Below are positions 1-6,940 of a DNA stretch of 64,000 nt, in pieces. The DNA is from NIOZ-UU13 sp964417935 (GTDB lineage Bacteria; Planctomycetota; Phycisphaerae; Sedimentisphaerales; Anaerobacaceae), in the NCBI GenBank assembly GCA_964417935.1, contig CAYQKF010000001.1, positions 60,770 to 124,769 of the forward strand, read 5' to 3'. The position numbers were made by a program, and so were the translations under genes. The notes below the pieces were generated by a model. It worked only from the letters and a program-made list of their open reading frames with translations. It was not told the origin of the DNA and did not search any database. Each line of letters begins with the position of its first letter. Position 1 is the first letter of the stretch.

Positions 1-87
1 TTTCTCCTAAAAACGGTTGACAAAGTAATCCGAAAAAACCCAAAGCTGAATTCTAACCGCTGGCAAAAACAAATAAAGAAAAATCGG

Positions 88-115
88 TTGTCTTTGAAAA
101 AAGCAAATGTATAAT
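88..115 (+). promoter_or_regulatory. Possible sigma70-type promoter
   Basis: A perfect TATAAT at 110-115 lies 16 bases after TTGTCT (88-93), a 4 of 6 match to the -35 consensus. The predicted transcript would start about 110 bases before the lipoprotein gene at 232. This rests on consensus match only. Confidence 0.4.
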
Positions 116-146
116 CGGGATTTGAATTTGCCACGAAATTAAAGTT

Positions 147-211
147 AATTGGTTAATTAGTTAATTGGTCATTCTCCACTCACTAATTAACCACTCACTA
201 CTAACTACATT
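147..211. repeat. AT-rich simple repeat (TTAATTGG / ACTCACTA units)
   Basis: Short near-tandem units TTAATTGG/TTAATTAG are followed by CACTAATTAACCA/CACTACTAAC units between the promoter and the first gene. Similar AATTAG-type octamers occur at 23345-23380, 56230-56264 and 63294-63320, so this is one locus of a dispersed simple-repeat family. Confidence 0.5.
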
Positions 212-231
212 CGTGCTTGGGAGAATAAGTC

Positions 232-1377
232 ATGAGGCAAGCCAAAATTTGTGGTTTCGCGGTGAGCGCTATAATTTGCGTACTGCTTCTAACAGCAAGC
301 TGTGTGGATTCTACCAAGGAAACTACAACAACCGAAATCAAGCTCCAAGATACTACTAAAATTAGGGTCGAGCCGGAAGAAACCATTGAGGCCAAGGTCG
401 AACGTGAAGAAGCCACCGAAAGGAACATCGAACCCGAAGAAATCGTCAAGGCCGAAGTCGAACCGGAAGAACACAAGCCAACAATAAAACTGGCATTGAA
501 GTTCACTCCAGGGGACTTGACAACCTATAAGGTAACGAAAGAGAATGAACGGAGCGTTATATGGGGTGGCCCCTTAACAGACAAACCTAAGGGCTTTACT
601 GGTGGTCGTTCGGGCAACAGTATCGAAATGACCTTTATCCGGCGGATACAAAACGTTGACGACCAAGGCAATGCCGTTGCAGAAATTACAATCAAAGGGC
701 TGAAATATTTGGCTAAGGTTAAAGACAATATCGTTCTGGATTTCGACAGCTCACGAGAAAAAGACCGAAATAGTCCTTTATTTAAGTTAATCGGGCAAAG
801 TTATACTATAAAAATCACGCCTTCCGGACAGATTTCAAAGGTCATTGACGTAAGCGGCGCCCGAGCTGCCGTCGAGGGCAGCGCCTCAGACAATAAAAGG
901 GCTGCACGACTGCTTTCAGATGAGGTTATCAAGGACCAACACAGCATTCCGGCACTGCCGGGGAGCGAGAAGAACCAATTACGCACGGGCGAGAATTGGA
1001 GCAGTATAAAGACATTTTCTTTCGATTGGATGGGCTCAAAAACATACGAAAAAATCTATACACTAAAAGAAATCAAAGACATAGACGGTCGCCGGATTGC
1101 CATCGTCGAGATGAATGCCATTCCCTCCTCGGAAAAGGCGAAGGAACTCCACAAAAAACAAACAACGGGTTTCTTTTCACAAATGTTCGATAATCCTATC
1201 GAAACATATACAGGCCAGTTAAAGCTGGATTTGACTTCGGGCAAAGTCGAGAAATACTTTGAAGAATTCAGGTCAGAATGGATTGCCGTTGACATAATGT
1301 CTCCAGAAGAAAATAAAGAACCTGATACGTTGCGAATGGGTGCGACTCGTCTTTACCGCTTTGAAAGAATTGATTAG
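232..1377 (+). CDS. Predicted lipoprotein of unknown function (DUF6263-like)
   Basis: The 381-residue product starts with a charged n-region and a hydrophobic stretch ending LLLTASC, a plausible lipoprotein signal with Cys24 as the lipidated residue. Residues about 43-83 are a Glu-rich linker in which VEPEE-like pentads recur (RVEPEE, NIEPEE, EVEPEE). The rest looks like a soluble beta-rich domain and resembles planctomycete DUF6263-type lipoproteins by general feel, not by a firm motif. GGGAG at 219-223 precedes the ATG by 8 bases and fixes the start. The next gene (1438) encodes a second lipoprotein of similar layout, so the two are probably paralogues exported together. Function unknown. 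Confidence 0.75.
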   Translation: MRQAKICGFAVSAIICVLLLTASCVDSTKETTTTEIKLQDTTKIRVEPEETIEAKVEREEATERNIEPEEIVKAEVEPEEHKPTIKLALKFTPGDLTTYKVTKENERSVIWGGPLTDKPKGFTGGRSGNSIEMTFIRRIQNVDDQGNAVAEITIKGLKYLAKVKDNIVLDFDSSREKDRNSPLFKLIGQSYTIKITPSGQISKVIDVSGARAAVEGSASDNKRAARLLSDEVIKDQHSIPALPGSEKNQLRTGENWSSIKTFSFDWMGSKTYEKIYTLKEIKDIDGRRIAIVEMNAIPSSEKAKELHKKQTTGFFSQMFDNPIETYTGQLKLDLTSGKVEKYFEEFRSEWIAVDIMSPEENKEPDTLRMGATRLYRFERID

Positions 1378-1389
1378 CACTATAAGAAG

Positions 1390-1414
1390 TATGCCTAACC
1401 TCGATTTTGCAGAA
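1390..1414. repeat. Dispersed 25-bp repeat, copy 1
   Basis: These 25 bases (starting TATGCCTAACC and ending TTTTGCAGAA) recur as an exact reverse complement at 61356-61380, about 60 kb away. Both copies are intergenic, each shortly upstream of a gene (48 and 61 bases before the next ORF region). Confidence 0.7.
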
Positions 1415-1437
1415 CCCTTTAGCACTATTGAAAAGGA

Positions 1438-2430
1438 ATGAAATTGAAAACCGCACTGACAATTCTGGCGATTGTCGCTATGAGTATCCCTGGTGGATGC
1501 GAGCCTGGCGCCGGGGTAAAAGAGCCGTTAACCAAGAACAAAGAACTCTTGACAGTAGATTGGCAGGATGGTCGGAGGCTGGAATACAAGTTTGTATCCG
1601 GAAGAGAGATAAGCCTTGATTGGGACCCGACAGGGAAGGTATCCAAATCGGATAAGAGCACTCCTGATAAGTCTGCCGAGTCAATGGAAATGGTTGTAGC
1701 ATATACACCAATCAAAATAGACCCGTATGGGCTTACAACTATTGAGGCGACGTGCAAATCAGTCAAAGTGGTACGAAGCAGAGGCTCACGGAAAGACGCA
1801 GTGGAGCATCTGGCCGGCAAGACTTTTACGTTCACCGTTGGGCCTACCGGTAAAATAGAAGATTATTCGCATTTGGATGAGCTGCTCAAAGAGGCCGGCA
1901 ATAAAGCATTTCTTCCAGACACCGGCAGGGGCAGAATTAAAGAAGTTGATATGATATGCGATTTTGTCGCGACTCAGTGGTTTCTGTGGGATTCGGTTTC
2001 CAGTCTAACAAACCCGTCCAAAGGGGTGGCTGTGGGGCAAAGCTGGAAATCAAAGTTATCCGTGCCTTCACCTATGGTTATGCGAAAGGCAAGAGAGGTT
2101 ATATACCGGCTCGATGAAATTCGGCAGAGCGAAAAGGGACGATTAGCTGTGATAAGCAGCTCTTATCAGATAGCTGAGACAGTTCCACGGAGCTGGCCGA
2201 TACCTTATTCCGGCAGTTTCCAAATGAAGGGTACATTCGGCTTTCTCAGCGGCTATAAGCTTCTGAGTTTAGAAGGCCGGGGCGAAGAACTGTTTAACAT
2301 CGAGGCCGGGCGAATAGAGCAATACAACCAGCAGTACGAGATTCAGATACAGGCATCTATACCAATGGGCATTAGTGTAAAACCAATGATAACCATCATA
2401 CAAAACCTGACGATGGAACTTTTTGAATAG
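1438..2430 (+). CDS. Predicted lipoprotein, paralogue of the upstream gene
   Basis: The 330-residue product begins MKLKTALTILAIVAMSIPGG followed by Cys21, a clear lipoprotein signal (PGGC). The mature part is predicted soluble with no catalytic motif I recognise. The overall plan (lipid anchor, a scaled-value domain with phrases such as FTVGPTGKIEDYS, compare ITPSGQISKVID in the neighbour) matches the gene ending at 1377, supporting a paralogous DUF6263-like pair. AAGGA directly abuts the ATG, which is closer than usual, but the signal peptide argues for this start. It probably shares the transcript of the first lipoprotein gene across a 60-base gap. Role unknown. Confidence 0.75.
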   Translation: MKLKTALTILAIVAMSIPGGCEPGAGVKEPLTKNKELLTVDWQDGRRLEYKFVSGREISLDWDPTGKVSKSDKSTPDKSAESMEMVVAYTPIKIDPYGLTTIEATCKSVKVVRSRGSRKDAVEHLAGKTFTFTVGPTGKIEDYSHLDELLKEAGNKAFLPDTGRGRIKEVDMICDFVATQWFLWDSVSSLTNPSKGVAVGQSWKSKLSVPSPMVMRKAREVIYRLDEIRQSEKGRLAVISSSYQIAETVPRSWPIPYSGSFQMKGTFGFLSGYKLLSLEGRGEELFNIEAGRIEQYNQQYEIQIQASIPMGISVKPMITIIQNLTMELFE

Positions 2431-2500
2431 CATAAGTGCATAAGTGCACAAGAGAATTTACGTACAACGTGTGACTTGTGCACTTGTAACTTGTGCACTT
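2431..2500. repeat. CATAAGTGCACAAG-type repeat locus 1
   Basis: Units CATAAGTG CATAAGTG CACAAGAG are followed by their inverse (ACTTGTGCACTTGTAACTTG), giving an imperfect dyad between the lipoprotein and HIT genes. The same units occur at 12388-12510 and 47856-47890. Confidence 0.6.
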
Positions 2501-2522
2501 TTTAAGTGGAGGTAATTACAGA

Positions 2523-3032
2523 TTGGAACGTAAAAATCTATGGGCGCCTTGGCGAATTAAATACGTGCAGGGCCTGAATGAAAAAAGCGATTGCTTTATC
2601 TGCCATAATCTGGAAAACCCGCAGGATGACGAGAAGAATCTTGTACTGTGGCGAACAGAGAAAAGCATCGCAATACTGAATCACTTTCCCTACAACAACG
2701 GCCATTTACTGATAGCGCCGTCCCGTCACATCGGCGAGCTTGAGAAGGCAAGCGAGGATGAACTGCTGGAAATGTTCAAGCTGATAAGAGAGTCACAAAA
2801 AGCCCTGTCGCTGGCGATAAAACCTCACGGCTTTAATGTCGGTATGAATTTCGGTCGATGCAGCGGGGCAGGATTGCCTGAGCATTTACACATCCACGTT
2901 GTCCCGCGATGGGACGGAGATACTAATTTTATGAACGTGTGCAGTGACACCGATGTTATCAGTCAAAGTCTGATTGAGCTTTTTGAGCTATTAAAACAGA
3001 TAAGCAAAGAACATAATCTGCCTAATATATGA
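2523..3032 (+). CDS. HIT family hydrolase / AP4A phosphorylase-like protein
   Basis: The 169-residue product carries the histidine triad His121-Leu-His123-Ile-His125-Val-Val near its C-terminus and opens with ERKNLWAPWRIKYVQ, typical of the HIT branch annotated as ATP adenylyltransferase or AP4A phosphorylase. C37xxC40 (CFIC) matches the zinc-binding CxxC many of these enzymes have. A TTG start at 2523 is chosen because GGAGG at 2508-2512 precedes it by 10 bases and the family usually begins just before the ERKNLW segment; the frame is open back to a GTG at 2493, but that lies in the CACTTGTG repeat without a ribosome site. Likely a cytosolic nucleotide hydrolase or transferase; substrate not determined. 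Confidence 0.88.
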   Translation: MERKNLWAPWRIKYVQGLNEKSDCFICHNLENPQDDEKNLVLWRTEKSIAILNHFPYNNGHLLIAPSRHIGELEKASEDELLEMFKLIRESQKALSLAIKPHGFNVGMNFGRCSGAGLPEHLHIHVVPRWDGDTNFMNVCSDTDVISQSLIELFELLKQISKEHNLPNI

Positions 3033-3035
3033 ATT

Positions 3036-3134
3036 CTACTTTTTCTTTTTGTTAGCTTCCTTGTTAGATATAGTCTTTCCGGTTTTTGCGTTTCTATCAG
3101 CTTTAGAACCGGCACTTCTTTTTTTATCCCTCAT
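3036..3134 (-). CDS. Possible 32-residue Lys-rich small protein
   Basis: An ATG at 3134 on the minus strand opens a 32-codon frame (MRDKKRSAGSKADRNAKTGK..., ending KKKK). It lies 56 bases downstream of the HAD phosphatase gene on the same strand and would share its transcript. About half the residues are Lys, Arg, Asn or Ser and there is no hydrophobic core. No clear Shine-Dalgarno is visible. It may be a small nucleic-acid-binding protein or chance. Confidence 0.2.
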   Translation of the reverse strand: MRDKKRSAGSKADRNAKTGKTISNKEANKKKK

Positions 3135-3190
3135 ATATAAACTTGCATGAAGCTGTGTAGGAGTTCGGTACCTCATTGCTATTGTTCTGT

Positions 3191-4123
3191 TTATGAGCTA
3201 TACTTCTTTGACTGCCTAAAGGATTCTCTCCCATATCGAATCCCTTCAACAATAATCCCTAACAATAATTTTATCAAACGGTCAAGCTCAGTTCCACTCT
3301 TATAATCCGCCTGAGCAATAAAATTCACTCTTTCGGCTTTCAATAACTGTTTGCATATCTGCTTACCCCGAGAGCTGTAAGGCTTATAAACCGCAATAGC
3401 ATACCCGCCATTTTTTCTAATTACCGTCATACATGGAACATCTGTCAGCCCATCGCCGATATACAGGATGTTCTGAAAAGGTATGGGCCGCAGGTGCATA
3501 GGCATATGAAGATTAATGTTTTCATTCAAGTTTTCTTTGCCTTTATTAATTCTGAAAATGAACTGAGTTTTTAGTGTGTCATTCACTACTACATTTGGGA
3601 AAGTTGCCGCTCCATACTCGTTGTAATAATATTCTGAAGCAAATACTTTATAAAAATACTTGGCTATATTCGTTCCTGAGATTATCTCCTTTAAGCCCGC
3701 TGAAATTACGTAATGCCTGACTTCTATGCCGCGACCGAATTGCTTTTTAATATAGTCATTTATTCGCTTAAAATAAGTTTGAACACCCGGGAAATAATTT
3801 ATCTTTTTCGCCGATTCTCTCAGCATCTCAGCAGTGACTGGAAAATGTCTGGATTTGGATTTCTCAAGCATCAAACGCATATAGGCTACAATTCCTTCAC
3901 CATTCGTTTGCGCAGACTCCTGATTTACCTGCTTCCAAAACTTCTTTCCGTCCTTGATGCCGATTTCCGGCAAAACGGTATATTCCTGCATTGGCTGGGG
4001 AGTCAGCGTCCCATCAAAATCATAAACGATTGCGATAACATTATGCTTAAATTCTTTACTCACACTGACTACCCATAGCGTCATCGGGGAATGTAATAGT
4101 TCTGAAAAACGAATAGTATCCAC
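3191..4123 (-). CDS. HAD superfamily phosphatase
   Basis: The 310-residue product has HAD motif I as D35-F-D37-GTLTP and motif IV as GDGLTD (223-228), with a helical cap region between. This is the layout of phosphoserine-phosphatase-like HAD enzymes. The segment between (FPGVQTYFKRINDYI, YVISAGLKEII) fits motif II, with Ser141 following VI. No transmembrane or signal segments. The GTG start at 4123 has no good ribosome site and family members usually start 5-10 residues before DFDGT, so the true start may be internal, for example at the ATG encoding MTLWVVSVS. Substrate unknown. The downstream intergenic stretch may encode a tiny Lys-rich peptide. Confidence 0.82.
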   Translation of the reverse strand: MDTIRFSELLHSPMTLWVVSVSKEFKHNVIAIVYDFDGTLTPQPMQEYTVLPEIGIKDGKKFWKQVNQESAQTNGEGIVAYMRLMLEKSKSRHFPVTAEMLRESAKKINYFPGVQTYFKRINDYIKKQFGRGIEVRHYVISAGLKEIISGTNIAKYFYKVFASEYYYNEYGAATFPNVVVNDTLKTQFIFRINKGKENLNENINLHMPMHLRPIPFQNILYIGDGLTDVPCMTVIRKNGGYAIAVYKPYSSRGKQICKQLLKAERVNFIAQADYKSGTELDRLIKLLLGIIVEGIRYGRESFRQSKKYSS

Positions 4124-4342
4124 TTTAGGGCTGGTTTGTCAAACGCCATTTTTCAAAAAGCTGCTTCTCTTAGACGAAATCCAGACGGAACCACCTCATA
4201 ACAGTGAAATGTGACTTTGCTTAGTCTCCCTTAGTTTCCCCTGAGTCTGAAAGCCTCCTTATGTATGATGTGCTAATAGCCTAGATTCTGCAAGAGCTGC
4301 AAAGCAAGGATCTTCGAGAGAAGATGGAATGTCACTCATAAT

Positions 4343-5224
4343 CTATACCTTACGATGATCGAATATAACTTCCCTCCAGTTATCTGGAAAGCCCATCCTG
4401 GTCACATCCACATTGGGAAACTCTCCAAACAATGTCAGTAGCTTCCCGCTCCACTCGTCCCAGTTGCCACAAAAGAGAGTCAGTTTCTTTATAATCAAGA
4501 AAACGGCAAATATCTTGTCGTTTCGGATTCCATCCCAGTCCCTATCTTTCTTGTTTCGCATGGGTTGGATGGACAGAATTCGATTCCATATTCGGCTATG
4601 GTGAGCACACAGATTACGAACATATACAATAGTATGAAGCCAGGAAGTCATTAGCATATGGTCAATATCAAAATGACTCTTTGAAATAGCCTGTCTATCT
4701 TTCTTCTTGAGTCCTCTAAGCAATTGAGAAACCTGCCCAAAAGAAATCACTTCACAAACCATCCATACCGGCAGATCAGTCTCTGACGTGTACTTAGCAC
4801 GGAAGTGTTTTACAAAGACTTCGTGAGATCGGTTGATGTTTTCCCTGATCCTTCTAAGCCAATGATAGTGGTCGAAGTAATGATAATAATTGCCTGAATC
4901 AAGATATCCGAATGTCCCGTAATTGTGGGCCAGATGATAGGCAAGCTGTGTTCGGACTGAGATTTCTATGTTCGCTGAAGCTTCAAGTATTAGGTTCTGA
5001 AGCCGCCTGTCATATTCGTACAAACAGAGAATCGCGTCAAGTGTCGTCCCTTCATCGAACACGTCTTTCTCAGTTTGAAACGGAGGAAAATAAGCACTTA
5101 ACCGATAATAGTTGATATTTTGAAGGATCGTGATGGCCTTCGCATCATCCGTGATGATTAAGCCACGGCTTCTCAGAAGCTCAACTTGCTCCTGGAAGGT
5201 TAGAGGGGGTTTCGTATATTTCAT
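4343..5224 (-). CDS. Abi_2 family (AbiD/AbiF-like) abortive-infection protein with HEPN motif
   Basis: The 293-residue product opens KYTKPPLTFQEQVELLRSRG and contains NINYYRLSAYFPPF, both typical of Abi_2 (AbiD/AbiF) proteins. R203-NLCA-H208 inside VRNLCAHHSRIWNR is an Rx4H motif of the HEPN RNase class, which is the expected catalytic site. Members of this family halt growth of phage-infected cells, presumably by RNA cleavage; the trigger is usually unknown. AGGAGGGG lies 7 bases before the ATG, so translation should be strong, and a TATAAT sits at 5308-5313. The gene is transcribed alone. A second HEPN-like gene follows in the same direction upstream (5499-6047), suggesting a small defence patch. 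The protein appears full length. Confidence 0.88.
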   Translation of the reverse strand: MKYTKPPLTFQEQVELLRSRGLIITDDAKAITILQNINYYRLSAYFPPFQTEKDVFDEGTTLDAILCLYEYDRRLQNLILEASANIEISVRTQLAYHLAHNYGTFGYLDSGNYYHYFDHYHWLRRIRENINRSHEVFVKHFRAKYTSETDLPVWMVCEVISFGQVSQLLRGLKKKDRQAISKSHFDIDHMLMTSWLHTIVYVRNLCAHHSRIWNRILSIQPMRNKKDRDWDGIRNDKIFAVFLIIKKLTLFCGNWDEWSGKLLTLFGEFPNVDVTRMGFPDNWREVIFDHRKV

Positions 5225-5307
5225 GAACTGACCCCTCCTAAAAAAAAGAAAGCCCGCCAGTGTTTCGCGTTGCCAGAGGCAAGAGGCGTGGCAGGCATGT
5301 TATATAT

Positions 5308-5313
5308 ATTATA
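5308..5313 (-). promoter_or_regulatory. Possible -10 box of the Abi_2 gene
   Basis: TATAAT on the minus strand, 84 bases before the Abi_2 start. No good -35 element is visible at 16-18 bases, so this is only half a promoter. The leader downstream contains short inverted segments (TGCC/GGCA, around 5257-5296). Confidence 0.3.
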
Positions 5314-5498
5314 CGTTAGATTTCGACAAAATCCAGGAAAAACTTTATTTTTTTTAAGTCCTTGTGCTTCCATAGCTTATGAAACCAACATTCGTGACTG
5401 TACCTAGTTTTTTTTATTTATTTGCAGCTTCGGCCTTCTTTTCTTCTTCGCACGTCCTACTGCTCATAAACGAAGCCTAAAATCGTAAACATCCCTCA

Positions 5499-6047
5499 TT
5501 ATTGAATATAGGGTTGGATTCTCTTAACCAGAAAGTTCCAAAGCCCGTCGATTCTGTTAGGGTCTGTTTGGCCCGCAAAGCGAGTATCGTTCAATTTTTG
5601 CATATCTTGTTTTGTTTTCGTCACTGGGTAACGTCCAAAGATTACAACATAGTTCTGTAAGCGCAATAGTAATTTGTAATGTTCTTTGCTTTTCATCAAA
5701 CCCGCTGTTTGATACAAATCTATGAGATTATGGTTTGTCAGTTCTCCTGAAAGCTTTTGCTGCTTAACGAAATCTTGATGCTTCGCTACAATTATACCCT
5801 TAATGAGAGTTTCTATAGCCAGCCCAGCTAACAGCATATATACCGGTCCGTAATGGAAATCTGCAACAGCAGATTTCTGGTCATAGGGCTCTCTTTTTGC
5901 TGGCCATAATGATGACTTATGCAAAGCTTCAGCGGCGGTCTTCAGATGTTTCGCAGACATAAGCCATGCTTTAGGATCTATGGACAACGAGTGCCAACTA
6001 TCTCTATGATACTTTTCAAACTCCTGCTTTTTCTTCATGCCCTGCAT
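5499..6047 (-). CDS. Hypothetical protein, HEPN-like
   Basis: The 182-residue protein is alpha-helical in appearance, with segments typical of HEPN-fold or AbiV-like proteins: a hydrophobic helix YMLLAGLAIETLIKGIIVAK, a central HNLIDLYQTAGL and a later FGRYPV. I do not see a convincing catalytic Rx4-6H, so it may be a non-catalytic member or a different helical family. It is monocistronic on the minus strand, upstream of the Abi_2 gene, and could be part of the same accessory patch. No signal peptide. Start choice at 6047 versus the internal ATG three codons later is uncertain. Confidence 0.55.
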   Translation of the reverse strand: MQGMKKKQEFEKYHRDSWHSLSIDPKAWLMSAKHLKTAAEALHKSSLWPAKREPYDQKSAVADFHYGPVYMLLAGLAIETLIKGIIVAKHQDFVKQQKLSGELTNHNLIDLYQTAGLMKSKEHYKLLLRLQNYVVIFGRYPVTKTKQDMQKLNDTRFAGQTDPNRIDGLWNFLVKRIQPYIQ

Positions 6048-6415
6048 TTTTAGGGAAAACTACGGCCAGTCACATATTAAATCTAAGCCTCACCGGATTA
6101 TCAAAATGTTAGCCCGCCAAAGCAAGCCTTCCACCAAATAATCAATCAACCTGAACCACAAATCCCTGATGTCTCCCTCGCTTGCTAATCTAAATAATAA
6201 TTACACTACAGAAGCGGGATTATCAAAAAAATAATTTAGTTTTTTTAGATCTCCACAGCCTGACGATTCCAGCCTCGCAATGAAAGCGAGTATCGCTTGT
6301 CCGCCGTAGCTTCTTCGAAGGCGGAAGTATCAAGCAATTTTTGAACGAAACACAAAGGTCTAAATACAAAGTAACCTTTGACTAATTTTTATCTTTCAGT
6401 TACCCTTCCCTGATT
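6048..6415. other. Intergenic region with REP-like hairpin
   Basis: No gene is visible between the two divergent neighbours. It contains a hairpin with arms TCCGCC (6301-6306) and GGCGGA (6321-6326) of the widely distributed TCCGCCGTAGC type. The fragment CCTCGCAATGAAAGCGAG just before it may be a remnant of another hairpin family. No convincing promoter was found for pgpA. Confidence 0.5.
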
Positions 6416-6910
6416 ATGAAAAGACTTCTCGCATCGTGTTTTGGTCTTGGTCGGCTGCCTCTGGCCCCGGGGACGTGGGGTTCGCTGCCGCCGACGATTA
6501 TTTTTGGATTGATGTGCCAGTTTCATTTATCCGTCCCCTCGATATCAATTGTAATGGCGGCTTTGGCTGTAGCCGGCTCTGTTATTTGTGTTAAATTCGC
6601 GCCTGCTGCGATTGCGGCGACAGGCAACACCGACCCACGCGAAGTTGTCGCCGACGAATTGGCCGGCCAGGCGGTTACCTTTTTGGCCATCCCGTTCTTC
6701 ATTCCGGTAATACTTACGACCGGACAAATCTGCATTATTACATCCGGCGGCTTCCTGCTGTTCAGATTGTTCGATATTGTCAAGCCATGGCCGATACGAA
6801 AACTCGAAAAGCTCCCAAAGGGCTGGGGCATACTGGCCGATGATTTATTGGCAGGGGTGTTTGCAGCGATTGTTTTGCTGATTGTTATCTTTTTGTGGAT
6901 GGGCGGCTAA
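6416..6910 (+). CDS. pgpA: Phosphatidylglycerophosphatase A
   Basis: The 164-residue product matches PgpA: N-terminal ASCFGLGRLPLAPGTWGSL, central DPREVVADELAGQ and C-terminal FRLFDIVKPWPI...GWGILADDLLAG. PgpA removes the phosphate from phosphatidylglycerol phosphate in the cytoplasmic membrane, the last step of phosphatidylglycerol synthesis. Four hydrophobic segments fit an integral membrane protein. No Shine-Dalgarno is seen before the ATG. It is followed after 30 bases by a large membrane protein gene and later by cdsA (14934), another phospholipid-synthesis gene. Length is normal for the family. Confidence 0.93.
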   Translation: MKRLLASCFGLGRLPLAPGTWGSLPPTIIFGLMCQFHLSVPSISIVMAALAVAGSVICVKFAPAAIAATGNTDPREVVADELAGQAVTFLAIPFFIPVILTTGQICIITSGGFLLFRLFDIVKPWPIRKLEKLPKGWGILADDLLAGVFAAIVLLIVIFLWMGG

Positions 6911-6940
6911 TGTGCTGTTTTGACAGGTTAGAAAGCAAGG

